Program-made: the position numbers and the translations under genes
Source of the DNA: Chrysemys picta bellii
Lineage: Eukaryota; Chordata; Testudines; Emydidae
DNA: 64,000 nt
Assembly (NCBI RefSeq): GCF_011386835.1
Contig: NC_088792.1
Location: forward strand, 226,017,894 to 226,081,893
Direction: 5' to 3'
Notes under the pieces: generated by a model
Told to the model about the DNA's origin: nothing
Database searches by the model: none
The model's input: only the letters and a program-made list of their open reading frames with translations
In this document: in pieces, positions 11,037-23,640 of the stretch
Layout: every line of letters begins with the position of its first letter
Numbering within the stretch: position 1 is the first letter of the stretch

Positions 11037-12398
11037 ATGGAACTAGGATTTTACCCCAAGAGTTCATGTTCTTCAAACAAATTTAGCTAGTAAAGGAGTG
11101 GAGGCCTAGTTTTATCAAAATATGTGAGAGACTTTGAAACTAACTTTTAGATTCTTTCACTTTTTAGAAATACCTTTTGTTTTAATAAAACTTTTCAGAA
11201 AATTCCCCATTCTTTTATGAAAAGGATAACAGTTCAGTTTTCATTTGATTACAAAATGTAGAAGTGTTGTTTCACATTTTTGGTCACTTGATGGCACTAA
11301 ACTAACACTGTATACATATTAATCACCCACAGCATGAGAAGATTCATTTGCTAGTGTACTTTTGTAATGCTTGGCCTGAAGCAAAGTGCTTTGTTTTGTT
11401 CAGGGGTAGATTCACATGTAATAAGATTAACAAAACAAAAATCAGTTGTGAAATTCTACCCCAGAACAAAAATGATCTCGAAAAGATCAACAAGCCTGTC
11501 TGCTTGGCTAAGTGTCTGCTTGTCCTATGTGTTCTTACCTGTCTTGTAAAAGTTAATTCATGGAATATTTCTAATAATCTGAAAAAATAATGTAATATAT
11601 AGCAGTGTGCAAATAAATTACAGTAGTTTAATGTAAAACATAAAAACCCAAATCCTGCCTTCCCACACAAAACTTTAGGCAGAAATATTTGCAGTCTTAA
11701 AATCATGGAGTTTCTGCCAAACTATGCAGTCAGGAGGTTGGTCCGACCTAGTTGCGTAGTGGGCAGGGAACATGGCCATATCCCCAAATCCACAGAGAAA
11801 TCCCCCCAAACTCAAGCTTTGGCTAGCTGGATTATCCAGGAAAATGTCTGCACTCTGTTTGGTTCTCTTCAGAACCCTAATTCCCCATTTGTAACATGGA
11901 GCTCTCTGAGGAGTTTTCAGGGAAATGATGCTATGGAGTGCAACTGCTCCCCACCTAGCCACAGTCCTAAAATCAGAGCAACCATGACTGAGTAGAGTTT
12001 ACACAGCGTGTACCTTCCACAGAGTTGAATACAGAGAGGTGATTCCATGATGCTTCAAACTCTTACCCCAATTTGTGACCTAATGGGGCAGATTCTCTCG
12101 CAGTTGTAAAACTGGAGGACAAAATGTGGTCCTTGCCATTGTGTTTTAAAACAATCCTTTTCACATCAAGAAGTTTTAGAATTACATTTAACACTTTTTT
12201 TTGCTTTGTTTCCCTTCCTGCTTTAGTACTGATTATATTTGCAACTCCTTTTACTACAGAACTTTGATGATCCTGGCAGAAGGATAAACCACCAAGCGAT
12301 TTACAACTACTCCTGGCGCATTGAGCAGGGTTAATCTATTAGGATCAGATGGATGTTTCTCTCATACCAATTTTTCACAATTGCAGGCGTGGATATTA
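11037..12398. other. Intergenic DNA, overlapping open frames without identity
   Basis: Open frames up to 120 codons occur on both strands at 11344-11995. They overlap in opposite directions, lack recognisable domains and show no splice-site pattern I can defend. I treat the stretch as non-coding. Confidence 0.5.
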
Positions 12399-12406
12399 AT
12401 GATCTT

Positions 12407-12556
12407 CAGGGCTGCCCGGAGGTGGGGTGGAAGTGGGGCAATTTGCCCCAGGCCCCCACGAGAATATAATATTCTATAGTATTGCAACCTTTTTTTATGG
12501 AAGGGGCCCCCAAAATTGCTTTGCCCCAGGCCCCCTGAATCCTCTGGGTGGCCCCG
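12407..12556. mobile_element. hAT-type MITE (150 bp) with perfect 8-bp TSD
   Basis: A CAGGGCTGCCCGGAGG start and a reverse-complemented end CGGGGCCACCCAGAGG form imperfect termini. The 8-bp duplication ATGATCTT is perfect at 12399-12406 and 12557-12564. This is one of the shortest mobile elements in the window. Confidence 0.88.
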
Positions 12557-12642
12557 ATGATCTTCAATTCTTCCTCTCATCCACTTAATTTCTGTGATAT
12601 TTCAGACATGAAGAAGTGTATGCTTTTTTGCCTGGTGGGTCT

Positions 12643-13492
12643 TGTGACAGATATGGCCATTTCCTGCAATCTTTGGGAGATCTTACTGAATTAAGTTTAA
12701 GTATCTTTGGAGTCCATTGTAAACTGCAAAGGTTATGTATTACTGCAGGCCTGGATCATCAAAGGACTGTATTGAACAATGTGGCAGACAAGCATGAACT
12801 TTTGGGACAATATGTGTGAAGTGAATTTCCTAGGAAATATCTGAGGCGGTGGTGGTTGCAATTTCCCTCTCCTCTTCCCTCTCTCCCCCCCATCTCTGGT
12901 TATGCAAAAACCCATCCCTTTGAAACTATGCCCTCAGAAGGGTGATTGCCTGTTGATGTTTTTCCCAGGGTCTCAAGATCAAAGACCCAAATTGTACAAA
13001 GGACTGACTCACAGATTCATGGGTGTACTTGTTCTGAGTTAACAGCTGCTATAGACTTGTAACCACAGAAAAATCCCCTTGGTGGGGTTTGAAGTACTGA
13101 TCGTCTGCCAGAGCTGTTGTTGGGATTGGAAGTGATCTCTGGGAAACTTTTAGTGAGTGTAGGTTCTTTTATTATTTTTAATGTTTCTCTATAATGCTTT
13201 CACCTTAAGAATAAATGGGCTTGTGTAGAAAGGGGTGTGCAGTAACCTATAACTCTGGGCAATTATAATGTTCATAGTCTCTGAGGAGAAAGCAAAACAG
13301 GCCTGCTGAGGCAATCTGACTTACTGGAGAACTCATATTGTAGGCAGGGAGCTGTGTAGCCTCGACAAACAGTGGCTAGGAGGGAGAAAGATGTGGGTCT
13401 TCACTCAAGCTGAGGAGCTAGGAGCCTAAAAGTTGGTGCCCTTGCTGGATCACAAGGCAGAAATACAGGTGCAGTTGCCCTGAACTATGACA
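12643..13492 (+). repeat. Possible solo LTR-like repeat
   Basis: Starts TGTGACAG and ends CTATGACA, which pair as short inverted ends. It contains an AATAAA at about 13211 in the right place for an LTR polyadenylation signal. I recall similar sequence from turtle genomes. No target duplication is visible (flanks GGGTCT and GATGTG), so the boundaries are uncertain. Confidence 0.4.
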
Positions 13493-14810
13493 GATGTGTC
13501 GCTGCTCAACTAGGAAGTCCTTCTCAACATATTTGATTGGCTATGTGACTTCATGTGACTCCATCCACTTAAAGCTCAGTTGTGTTTGTTGTTGGGGTTT
13601 TTTTGGGCAAAAAATTACATTAATTTCCTCAGCATACTGGGCCAAACTCTGCCTCAGTTACAACCAGGAAGTTAATGTGTTTGCACAGGAGATATATTTG
13701 GGAAGAATTTGGCATTCTACTTAAAAGTAACTAGTTTTTTTTGTGGGTTTCTGACTATAGGCTCACTACATTTCATCCAAATATAACAAAATTTAATCTG
13801 ATCATAAAATGTGATCTACACTAATGTGAGCTACACTAATAAAAAACCATTTGAAAATCACACCATTCATTGTAGCACCCAGTCAACTTTTATTTCTAAA
13901 ATCATTATCAAGATCTTTTCAAAAGTGCCAGAAAAAATGTGTGCATTTTTAGCCTTTTTTGCAGACAATCTGAGTACTGGAAGCCAAATCTGTATTTTAT
14001 CACTGGAACCAACACTCACAGAAATAAGCCAAAAATCAGAAGGATAAGGAGATGCCCATTAAAATCTTTTCTAAAACTACAGACAGTCATGGAAGCATTC
14101 TGATATTACACATCACAATCTCCTAATACTTCCCATAAGCCCGCTTGAATCACAGAACACAGAAAACTAATTTTTACAGCCATGGTAAAAATGATCATCA
14201 TTTTAATTACTTGCAGTGCCTTGATTATAGTTGTAACCAGAATAATTAACTTTTCATGGCAGCTCAGAAGCTTTCTTTCCTTATATGATTGTACAGTTAT
14301 CTCCTAAATCGTATTTGTTGAAATAGTATAAACTTAGCTAATTCTAAAGGTAATCCGGATATAATGATATTGCTAAGAAATATTAACCCCCAACACTTCA
14401 CTAAGGGCTAGATTCTGTTTTATGTGCCGACTGAAAGGACATGGAAACTTAACTATCCTCTTATTCCTCAATACAGACCTTCCTCTAGAGCATTGCAGCA
14501 TGTTGACAGAACAGTGCTGTTACCTGCATTGTTCCTGTTCAGTGTAGACCAAGTTCTTTGCTCCTTACTCAAACAGATTCCAAATAAACCTTCACCTGAG
14601 TAAGCTTATGACTCAAACAGAAGTCCTCCTTGGGACTCTCTGGTAGGGCACTCATGCACACTCACTGCACTACTCATGAACCATCTTACCTCCTTTGCCC
14701 CTGATTAGCTCTCTTGGCCATTCACAGGGGCAAAACCATGGCTCTGTTCTCTGTCCTCGTCCTTTTCAGTCCTTTTGGCCCAGAACCTCAAAAGGTATTT
14801 AGAGAAAAGA
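13493..14810. other. Intergenic DNA, no feature recognised
   Basis: AT-rich. Nothing beyond short unidentifiable open frames. Confidence 0.5.
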
Positions 14811-14814
14811 TGAT

Positions 14815-14890
14815 GGGTGAAATCCTAGCCCCATTGCTATTAATAGTGAAACTCCCATTGACTTCAGTACAGTTAGGATTTCTCAGTCCC
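14815..14890. repeat. Palindromic short repeat (TGACTTCA core), degraded
   Basis: The core 'CTCCCATTGACTTCAGTAC' is flanked by roughly mirrored 'GAAATCCTAGCCCC' and 'TTAGGATTTCTCAG'. It is one of many members in this window. Confidence 0.55.
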
Positions 14891-15114
14891 TACTCAGGCA
14901 TCTTTTCTATAGATGTCAGGAGGCGTCTGCTTGGGGAAGTTCTAATTTTAGTATCATTTCATGCCCACGTTCCCGCTTTCACACAGCCTAGTCATTTTCA
15001 TGAATGCACAGGGTACCTTTATACTGACAATGAAAACATCTGGTTACAGACATCAAACAAATTGTTAGTGTATTAATACTGAATGCTGCATTTGATACTG
15101 AAAAAAAAGGTATT

Positions 15115-15200
15115 GGGCCAGGTCCTAAACTAGTATAACTTAGCACAACTCCATGAGTCAATGAAGTTCTCCAATTTATGCCAGCTGAGAATCTAGCCCA
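15115..15200. repeat. Palindromic short repeat, GGGCCAGRT termini
   Basis: The left arm GGGCCAGGTCCTAAACTAGT and the right arm, read in reverse as TGGGCTAGATTCTCAGCTGG, form an imperfect inverted repeat around an 'ATGAGTCAATGAAG' centre. It belongs to the same family as 27298-27370. Confidence 0.7.
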
Positions 15201-15221
15201 TGAAATTTTAAAAATAAAAAT

Positions 15222-15298
15222 ACAGCACCTATAAATTTGAACTCAATATCTTTGGGATATAAGGCAGAGGCATTATCCACTGCGCTACATACTCTTTG
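15222..15298 (-). repeat. tRNA-derived SINE head or tRNA pseudogene
   Basis: On the minus strand it reads TAGCGCAGTGGATAATGCCT (an A-box-like segment) followed about 30 bases later by GAGTTCAAAT (a B-box-like segment). The spacing is as in a tRNA and closest in feel to tRNA-Arg. It continues into AT-rich sequence and then the palindromic repeat at 15115-15200. The acceptor stem is not conserved, so it is not a functional tRNA gene. Confidence 0.65.
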
Positions 15299-15763
15299 GT
15301 TAAAAGCCATTGGAATTTAGAGATATTATTTTTGGCCACTGGAAAGCACTCATAAAAGAAACATGTTGTGAATTCAAAAGAAAAATTAATAAAAAAGTAA
15401 AAAATGGGGGTATGGAGTTCACACAAAGTGCATGCTTTTGTTCCATACCAAGATCTACATGCATGAAAAATTGCATGAAACGTCAGATTTAATTCAGTTT
15501 GTTTTGCTTCTTCAGAAATTAAAAGCACTGGCAATAATAAGGATTTTTGCTCTGTGTTAATTCTCCATTTCTCTATTAATAAAGAATCTTTTCATGTTAA
15601 TTGATCTTTAACCGTGCATGCAAGACCTAATGGTCTTTAGCAAAGAAATAAAATTACAGTGCTTAGAGTTGGCAATGCAATACCCAGAACCCTAGTCAAG
15701 TGCGTCCTGGGAACTTGCGGAGGAGGTTGTTTTCAGTTACCCTGGGTGAGCATAAGAAATAAT

Positions 15764-15868
15764 GGGCCTGATTCTCCACTCACTTACCCTGGTGAACATC
15801 AGAAATAACTCCACTGCAGTCAGTGGCATTACACAGAGATCAAACCAATGTGAGTGAAGAATCAGGCA
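15764..15868. repeat. Palindromic short repeat, GGGCCTGATTCTYCACTCAC arms
   Basis: The left arm at 15764 (GCCTGATTCTCCACTCAC) and right arm ending 15868 (reverse complement GCCTGATTCTTCACTCAC) differ by one base. The interior holds 'CACTGCAGTCAGTGG'-type core sequence. Non-coding. Confidence 0.75.
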
Positions 15869-17335
15869 CAATGTATATGTAATTACACTAAAGATAAACA
15901 GTCCTGCATTCTTTAACACTGAAGCCAATAGGAGCTTTTTGTGTATAAGGAATGCAGGATCAGGCCAGAAGAGTACATAGTAGTGCTGCAAAGCAGCACC
16001 ATGGAGCACCTGGGATGTAGTCCTGCACAAATATGTCCTAAAAACAGAAAAGGGATTCATCCCAGTCAAGTGTTAGACAAATACCTTTATTATAACCCTG
16101 CAAAAACAATTTCAAAACGTATCAGAACATCAGTAGAGAAATCAGGTTGTTGTGTATTTTTGGTTAAAGTAAAGTAACTTTCTCAGGTCATGTCATTTAA
16201 AAAAAATTTTAATTTTGAGATGTAGGTACAACACATTGTTATGTTACATTCCAGCTAATGGACTATGATACAGCTACGATAAAGTTTCATGTCTCATTAG
16301 ACAGGATGGATCATATAACCCCTTAGATCTAGAAAAGCTCCTCTTTTCTCACAGGGACAAAGCTGAACATGAATAATAAACCAACTAGTAGTTCTAAAGA
16401 GATAAGTGCTTTGTAGCAGAGCTATTATATTACACAGGTCCTCTCTTGTGGAAGGCAAAAGACAGAAGCATCAGAGAAACAACCTGTGATGACTGAAAAT
16501 ATGAGATATGAGGCCATATTTAACCCGAGTCAATTTTATCTGAAAATCAATGAGCCAAATTCTGTGCTCAGTTACACAGGTGCAATTATCATAGTTTTCA
16601 ATGTGTAAATGAGGGAAGAATTCAGTGCAATGTTTGCCTTACATATCTGCCTGGAATAGTTATTTTGTTTACAAGTGGTCTTAAGTGGGGACTGCCCAAA
16701 CCTATTAACAAAAGGCCCATCTCAAGGATATTATTCTAATGAACATTAAAATCCCTGCAGTAAGAAGGGAAACAAAAGGCCCCTTTTCAGTGGTGAGGAA
16801 TATGTATTAGGAAAAACCAGGAAATCTGAGCCACATTAAGTGAACTTTAAACTAGTTTCTACTACTGTGGACTTTTTAGGATAAATAAGAACCCAGGTTT
16901 AGCAAAGAAGTTGCAAGACTTCTGGGTCTAGATATACATCCCTGAGACTGACTGGACATATGATCAGACACTGGCATGCACACATACCCAAATCCTATGA
17001 TGTGATGGCAGAGGCTTCTATACGTGTAAGAGTTTTAGGTAAGCGTCATATTTAAAGTAGGGCCAAATCATGCACTCATGCAAAAATACCCATATAGGAA
17101 ACTCTGCAAGGTTTCCCTTAAGCATTTTATCTGAATCTTCTGTCGAGGGTTAGGGGTTGCCCCATGCAAGAAAACTCATCAACTGCCTCCCCTCCCCCCA
17201 TATCCATATAGCTAATGGGAATGCATTAGCGGTAGAGTGCTCTCTGAAGCTAGTGCTTTGATTGATAGACAGGTTGAAATTTTCAAACAAGGGGGCCTAT
17301 TTTGAAATAGTTTGCACTGTTAAATCCATATCTTA
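15869..17335. other. Intergenic DNA, one faint palindromic repeat
   Basis: Apart from a degraded palindromic element near 16548-16640 I see no feature. Confidence 0.5.
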
Positions 17336-17412
17336 CCTTCCTATTCAGAGGTGCTGAACCCTCACCGAATGCAACAAGAGTCACTTCACTCAGCACCTCT
17401 AAAAAATAGGTG
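17336..17412. repeat. Palindromic short repeat, CAGAGGTGCTGA arms
   Basis: 'TCAGAGGTGCTGA' near 17345 is answered by 'TCAGCACCTCT' near 17391, with mirrored CCTATT and AATAGG outside. It is a short foldback repeat of a type common in reptile DNA. Confidence 0.65.
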
Positions 17413-18899
17413 GATGAATGTTGGTTTAGCTGCCTAACTTTAAAATCCCACTTTTGTAAAATGTGGCCATATTTTCTAACTAACTATTTGGCAGATAAAA
17501 TATGTGTAATTGATCCACTTAGATCAAAATTGACATTCAGTTACCGGTTACAAAAAGTTCAAGGCATATTAGTATAAACATTATATAGGCTTACCTAAAG
17601 AAAAATTCTCTCTTGTTATTGTAAAAGGCAGCAAATGTTAAGATAAAAATTTCCATTTGCCATATGGTCTTCAGGTGATTTGATATAATTCAAAACAGAT
17701 ATTCAGTAGCCTAATAGATTTACTGTACCGCAGATGAGCATTCACTTGAAATACAATTTTTTACTTGGCTTCTTAAGCCTTGATTCTTCTGCAGGCATTA
17801 GAAGCACAATTACAGCAGCAAAGCAAATTCCAAATTCAGTCCACAAGTCTACATTATCAAAACTCCTTCCACTGGAAAAATATTCATGTCGGGCTTGAAA
17901 TACCTTAATCATATTTTTCCTCTTGATCCACCAATGCAGTATATGAGGATATGATGTAGCAAAGCTAGACACTACTCAGGAAAAGCCCTTCTGTGTGTTG
18001 TCTGAGTCATTTCAGAGAACTGCTATTTGATTCTGAGCTTAGGCTCATGGTTTTTCAGTTTTAACATGATTATGAGCATGCATGACTACCATCTGTATTG
18101 GAGTTCACATACTGTAGGTTTTCAAGCAGATCACAGTGGTTCCAAGCACACCTTGGTTTATTTTATTCCTCTGTCTACTGCAACAAGGACAGTGATAGTG
18201 CTGAGTGTGTCCTTTCTTTCTTTCTCATCATAATAGAAGTGCCAGAGTGAAACCATTGATTTCAAGTGAGGAAATCCTCACACAGAATGATTGCACAGAC
18301 TAATGACATTTAGATATGTGCCTGAGTCAGGACTGGCTCTAACAAAGCCATTCATCTGGGTCTTTATTTACAAGTTATGACCTTTCCTCCCCACAACCTA
18401 CCTCAAGTAGCACTGCCCTATCAGACAGAGTGTTAGTTCCATAGAATGAGTGACACTACGGAACATGTCCAAAATTGGTGCATGTATTTTCCCCCAGGGG
18501 GACTGAATGATCTCCACAGAGATCCTAGTCAGATTGTACCCATTACCAATATCACAGGAGAATGGTTGGTAAACATCTAACTATTCAACCTGTCCCTGAT
18601 GGAATGGGGCCATAATGACTAGGAGACCAGTTGGGCAGCATTGAATGAACAGGCATTGGCCTTAGAAATAAGATGATAGATAGAAAGTTATTTTCATTGT
18701 GCTGCCTCAATTACTACTTGGTCAATATTGAGTATCACAAGGAACACCCCTCGTAACAAATGCAGCCAGTATGAATTTTGCCACATGTGGCCTACAAACA
18801 TGAATGTTTTGCTCGATACACTGCCTCAAACATATGAATCAAAGAATAGCATCAAAAAAGGCCTTTCCCATTGCTAACTTCTAGGTGATATCCATTCTC
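17413..18899. other. Intergenic DNA, no feature recognised
   Basis: No supported gene, RNA or mobile element. Confidence 0.5.
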
Positions 18900-19030
18900 T
18901 TGGAAATTCAGGACTTTTCCCTGTAGTATATTCTCAATTATTTGACCAGTCTAGTTTTAAATTACTGAAGTAGTGGTGTGTCCACCATTTCTTTGAAAGG
19001 CTTGCACATACCAACATAATACTGTCAGAA
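18900..19030 (-). repeat. Possible old CR1-like 3' fragment, antisense
   Basis: The segment 'TTTGACCAGTCTAGTTTTAA ... GTGTCCACCATTTCTTTGAA' resembles an antisense CR1 3' region. Strongly degraded, recognised by pattern only. Confidence 0.4.
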
Positions 19031-20449
19031 TCCCATAATTACTTTAGCCTGGGCCTCACAAATGCAGCCATACATATCCCACATCTCTACAGTTGGTCAC
19101 AGGCTCAGCATATGACCTAGCATGACTATGCTAATAGATATGGTAACCTATGAGCATGCCCAGTGTGAACTAGACATTGCTAGAAGCGGGAGCAGACTCC
19201 AACTGAATTAAGTAGTATATTAAAAAAAAATGTGTGTCTTCTCCTGCCTCTGGAATGTTTACTAAACTTTACAGTTGCCTTTGCTAGTCCCCTATCTAAT
19301 GTGGAATCTCTTACTGGCTCAGATCTCAATTGTGCCTTGGAGGCACAGCAATGTATGGAGAGGTGCACTGCCCCACCAGGAGCTCCGAGGCATTGTATGT
19401 GTGGCTCCAAGAATTTCCAGGGAGCATAGCCACCTTTTCAGAAGATGTACTGTGTACTCCCTTCCAAGCTCAACCAACATAGCTGGCCAATACTGGGAGA
19501 GGGGTGGCCATGGCTGCCTCTATCACAACTTTCTTACTCTTTTTGAGGTGGCTAGAAGTAATAACCAGGATTATCCTGACTTTCCAGAGAAGCTCAAGGA
19601 TTGCAGGTGTGGTCCTGCTCAGGGGCACAACAGGGAAGAGGGAATGCTTTCATCCTCCCTCATTTTCTCTTGTACACCCATGCAACAGCTGGGTAAAACC
19701 TGGCCCATAGAGTGCTCTAACTATGGGAGTTGTATGACTTACTGTTGTGACTCACTAAGGAATATTGCTGTTGGGTATCACAAGCTGACACTTCATCACT
19801 GAATACAGAGGTACATATGGTAGGTACAAAGAAACTGAATACTTTTTCTATCCATGTACTAACATGACTGCAGCTCCTAGTTAAAAGCAGGTGAAACAAT
19901 ACTTAGCTGAGCAAAGAAAGTTAATTGGTATGTGGATCATGTTATGAAATAAAAAGTAAAAAATTACAGTGCAGACATATTGACTCTTGCCAGCTCTTGT
20001 TTCTGTTGGGATTCCAAGAAAAATTAATAACTGACCTACTATATAGTACTGTTCTCTTATTACTTTCTTGAGACTTTCATCAGAAGTAGAGCTCTTGAGT
20101 GCATTGGATATTTCTGGTCCTTTTGATGATTTGCTGTAATGTTAATCTCCATAATGTGGTCATGTTAACACCTTCCTGCTGCTAAACCGAATTTCACCTT
20201 CAGACACAGGAGGACTGAATTTTTAGAGAGGAATAATCCAGGTCTCAGCAGTAGTGGATTTTGGAAAAGTGACTGAAATATAACCCAGGCTGGTCCCACT
20301 CAGCTGGCAGGCTGAAGCTGAGGTAGTTTAGCAAGAAATGAGTCTTTAAAGATTTTGTATGCTGGTATTCCAGTAACATACTACTTTCTTGAAACATGTA
20401 GGGCACCTATAAGGACCAGAAAGCAATATTCCTTGGGTGGCCCTCAGAC
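19031..20449. other. Intergenic DNA, no feature recognised
   Basis: The longest open frame (19275-19802, 175 codons) overlaps others in different frames and has no recognisable domain or codon pattern. I do not call it a gene. Confidence 0.5.
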
Positions 20450-20985
20450 CTGAAAAAGATTAAGTCAGAAGCTCTAATCTATCAGCTGCCTTTGACACCA
20501 CTGACCAGGAGGGTTTGTTGACATGGCTGCAGACTTTGGCAGGATGGAGGCACATGAGCACTTTGTTCTCCTTTCCCTGAGAGAACCCAAAGGTTAGTGT
20601 TGAGAGTTTGCTACTCAAAGTCTCTCTCTCTCTCTCTCATTTCAACAGCTTCAAAATTATGCTCAGATACTACAGTGAAGGGGGTCATATAAGTACAACA
20701 GATAATTTTGTCACCTTTTCAGTAACTTTGTGAGACCACAGAGGGATGGAGTGAGGCAGTCTGAATGCCAGTGCCATCATGCTGATATCACAGCTCTGTC
20801 TCTTTCATTTGAGCCAAGTGGGCTTTCCCTCAGTTTTGCCAATTTTAGTTGAAACTGAGGCCTCAGTGAGAGCTACTTGGCTGAGACTCAATCCAGCTAA
20901 GAAAGATGGAGCTGATGCTCAATGGCCAAGGAAAATTTCTCAAAGTGACAGAGGAGTTGTTATCTGACCCATCATAGAGTGGTTC
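20450..20985 (+). pseudogene. L2/Rex-type LINE reverse transcriptase fragment
   Basis: Near 20475 the plus strand encodes 'SAAFDTTDQEGLLTWLQTLA', which matches the conserved 'LSAAFDTVDHEVLL' segment of L2-like LINE reverse transcriptases. Near 20860-20905 it encodes 'ATWLRLNPAKKDGA', like the downstream 'ANRLRLNPxKTEVL' motif. Between them are a CT microsatellite, an inserted MIR-like tail ('CTCAGATACTACAGTGAAGG' near 20660) and several stops. It is an old, interrupted fragment. Confidence 0.7.
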
Positions 20986-22539
20986 CGCCCATCTGTTGCT
21001 AAGAAAGTAAGCAGTTAGCTACATTTAGAAGATCAAGTTGCTGAAGTGGCCAAATGTAGGGTGGTTGTTTTATTTTGTTTTATTTGATTCTATTTTATTT
21101 TTCGTGGATCAGAAACTGTAACTTTTCCTTTCTGATTGTAGCATGGTTAGCCATGCCTTGTCATCCCATGATATAGCAACGTGCTTGGAACACTATTCAG
21201 AAACTTTAACCAGGCTGTGGTGCTCTACCCACTTTGTGGAGCTTGTTAGAAGGAATGCATGACATCTGTGCTTGTTTTTCATTTTTTTCATATGCCATTC
21301 AAGTTGTTCTTTTACCAGTAAATCCCAAATATGGGTTGAGTTCTGGCTGCCTTATAGACCATGGAACAGATTCTCAGACCTACTCGGTTCCCTTTGTGCT
21401 GCTCAGACAATGCAAAGTCAGTAGCAAGCTACTGCAGGACCCCTTCTGGGTATTCTCCTAGCGTAGGTGAGCCTCAGTAGGTGTAGAGTCAGCACAGCAA
21501 CTACTAAAACTTCCCTCCCAGTCCCAGGTACTGCTGGTGTGTTGGGGGGGAGGGGAGAAGGAGGGGAAGGACAGGCACATGGAATGGCCAGAGTGAAACG
21601 TGCTCCTGCTATCTCTAGCTTGTGCTTGCTAAGTAGGGGAACATAATCATCGGACAAGGCTGCTCTAACCTGGTCCTGGGGCCAGGCAGAGAATCTAGGA
21701 GCCATAATAGGCTCCTCGATAACCTCCCATCTTTGGTGCACCCAACATAAGCATAAACAGGCTGCAGAGCTAAATTGACTTCACCTCTTCTGATACTGCA
21801 GAAGATGAGCTTAGTTTGGGGCTCTTGAGGGAATGTTCAATTCAAGGCTTCTGGTGGTACAAAAGCCTTGACCCAACAACTATCCCATCTTGCTGATCTA
21901 ATAGAGCCCCAGCAAGGCTCACCAGTTTACACAGGTATTTGATTAAGGGGATTTTTGGGATGGGTTGGAAGTTCCTTTTTTTTTTTTTTTTTTTTTATTA
22001 GGAGAAAAGTTTAGTATCTTAATTGGCATTGAATAAAATGTGTAATGTTATATAGCGGATGTAGTTAGCTGCATGCCCCAAGATAGTTTATATTCAGCAC
22101 ATATTACAAAGCAAGAACAAATGTAATTATATAAGCCATAATAGGCTCTCTGAAAGGAAGTTTGGAAAGTCAAACTGGGAGTCATTCTCTCTTAAGGCAA
22201 AAACAACATTTAATTTTCTCTTTGAAATCCCAGCAAGGAAGGGTTGAACTTGTTCAGACAAAGAATGAACCAAACTGAACCTTCTATCTCAAATTCAATG
22301 ATATTTTGAGGTTAATATTTTTTTTTATGATTTTCTTTTTCCATCCAGTTTTTTGTGATTCTCCTCTTCCTGATTATTCTGGATGCCAAATAGTGAAATA
22401 TGCCAGAGTGGTGTTCGTGCCTATTTTCCAACTTGGTTATTAACAGGAAATAACAGAAATCTTACAAAGCCAATTTTCATATGATTACTAGTCCAATTTT
22501 TCAGATTCAAGTATGTATCCAAAGTTTGAATACTTAATC
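20986..22539. other. Intergenic DNA, possible LINE continuation
   Basis: 21180-21270 may continue the LINE toward its C-terminus, but similarity is too weak to claim. The T run at 21976-21997 is simple sequence. Nothing else is recognised. Confidence 0.45.
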
Positions 22540-22625
22540 ATAATACTCTATACTTCCATAGTGCCTTCCATCTAGGGATCTCAAGGTCCTTTATAAACCT
22601 TTGCAATCCCTAGGTACTGCTTTAA
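22540..22625. repeat. Short LINE/SINE-type remnant
   Basis: 'CATAGTGCCTTCCATCTAGG' followed by 'ATCTCAAGGTCCTTTATAAA' resembles the recurrent 'TAGCGCCTTCCATCTGAGGA TCTCAAAGCACTTTACAAA' motif of old vertebrate interspersed repeats. The ends are not defined. Confidence 0.5.
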
Positions 22626-22749
22626 CTACTTTCCAAATAGACCCTTTCAATCTTTCTACGAACACCCATCACTAATCTCACCATTAGGACAAAATATCTC
22701 CTACCTAGTCTTCCCAGATTTGGTATCAGGCCTTATGTTGTCCTTGATG

Positions 22750-23640
22750 GTGACAGATGGCCATCCACTAAGTTAATAAAAAAACTGCAATCAGGAAAAC
22801 ATACACAATGGCAGAAAGCAAGCAGCTGTTCAGACCATGAAATGAGGTGAACATACTTAGGATTTGATACCCTGACATTTGTCTTAATCTTGGTTTGACT
22901 TGGCTTAATCGGAACCACTGGGAGGAGCATTTTCTGTCAATTACTGAGGGGAAGTCCTTCCTCCAGCAGGGCAAACCCATCAGAGCAGGGGCATTGAGTT
23001 GTTATATGTTCCATGGTATGTTTTGGGTGACCACAGTCGCACACTGGAGAGTCTTTAATTTTCCACTATGCAGCAAGTATCCATATTTGCCACGGTGTGT
23101 GCGGATGCGGTTTAGGGTTTCCCATAATCTTTGTGGCAGATCAAAGCCAGGGTCCTTCTGCGTCGGGTCTTTCACAAGGTCTTTATTTGTGACTTTTTTG
23201 TGAACTTCATTCGGCTTTCCAAGCTTCATCAGGGTTGAAGTTGCATAAATGCGTGTGTCCAAAAGGACTTATGTGACTTTAGGCAGTGATGAGGGACACT
23301 GTTAAGGTCCTGGTGGATGGGGAGACATTCATTTTTCACGATCCTCTGGAATTCACGAAGAGTTGTGGTATTGCAGCAAATGGATGGGGGAAGCAATGTG
23401 CATTAGCACCAGCAGCCAAGGTGTTGGGGTCGACTTGAAGGTTCCAGTGATGCACCACATTGTAGTGTTTAGTTGGACATCAACAAAACGAGTATGGCTT
23501 CTTCTGGTCCATACTGGTGCATAGTACTCGGTTATGGAGCACGCAGCAGAAATTAAGGCAGAGGGGAAGGGAAATATTTTAGTAAGATTTGAAGGGCTGC
23601 TTTTGCTCCTACCCAAATTATCTTTTTCAGTGAATGTACA
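22750..23640 (-). pseudogene. Non-LTR retrotransposon C-terminal region (jockey-type)
   Basis: The minus-strand frames show 'TEYYAPVWTRRSHTRFVDVQ' (23353-23616), then 'FDLPQRLWETLNRIRTHRGK' (23002-23262). They match the 'AEYCAPVW ... VDxxLN ... ITG' and 'LPRxxWxxLNRIRTGxGR' segments that follow the reverse transcriptase in jockey-group LINEs. A His/Cys-rich tail follows near 23000. Several frameshifts and stops make it dead. It differs from the CR1 copies at the window ends, so it represents a separate LINE lineage. Confidence 0.75.

Noticed and set aside
10902..11090. 62-codon frame with Cys-Val repeats
   Set aside because: Translation of the (GA)n(GT)n microsatellite.
11344..11995. Overlapping open frames of 80-120 codons on both strands
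   Set aside because: No recognisable domain, no consistent codon pattern, no splice signals. Expected by chance in 64 kb.
12643..13492. Confident solo LTR call
   Set aside because: Ends pair weakly and no target duplication is visible, so it is kept only as a possible LTR-like repeat.
15222..15298. Functional tRNA gene on the minus strand
   Set aside because: Only the internal promoter-like boxes are kept. The acceptor stem does not pair and the sequence runs on as a repeat.
19275..19802. 175-codon open frame, plus strand
   Set aside because: No family resemblance, and other frames over the same bases are also open. Likely chance.
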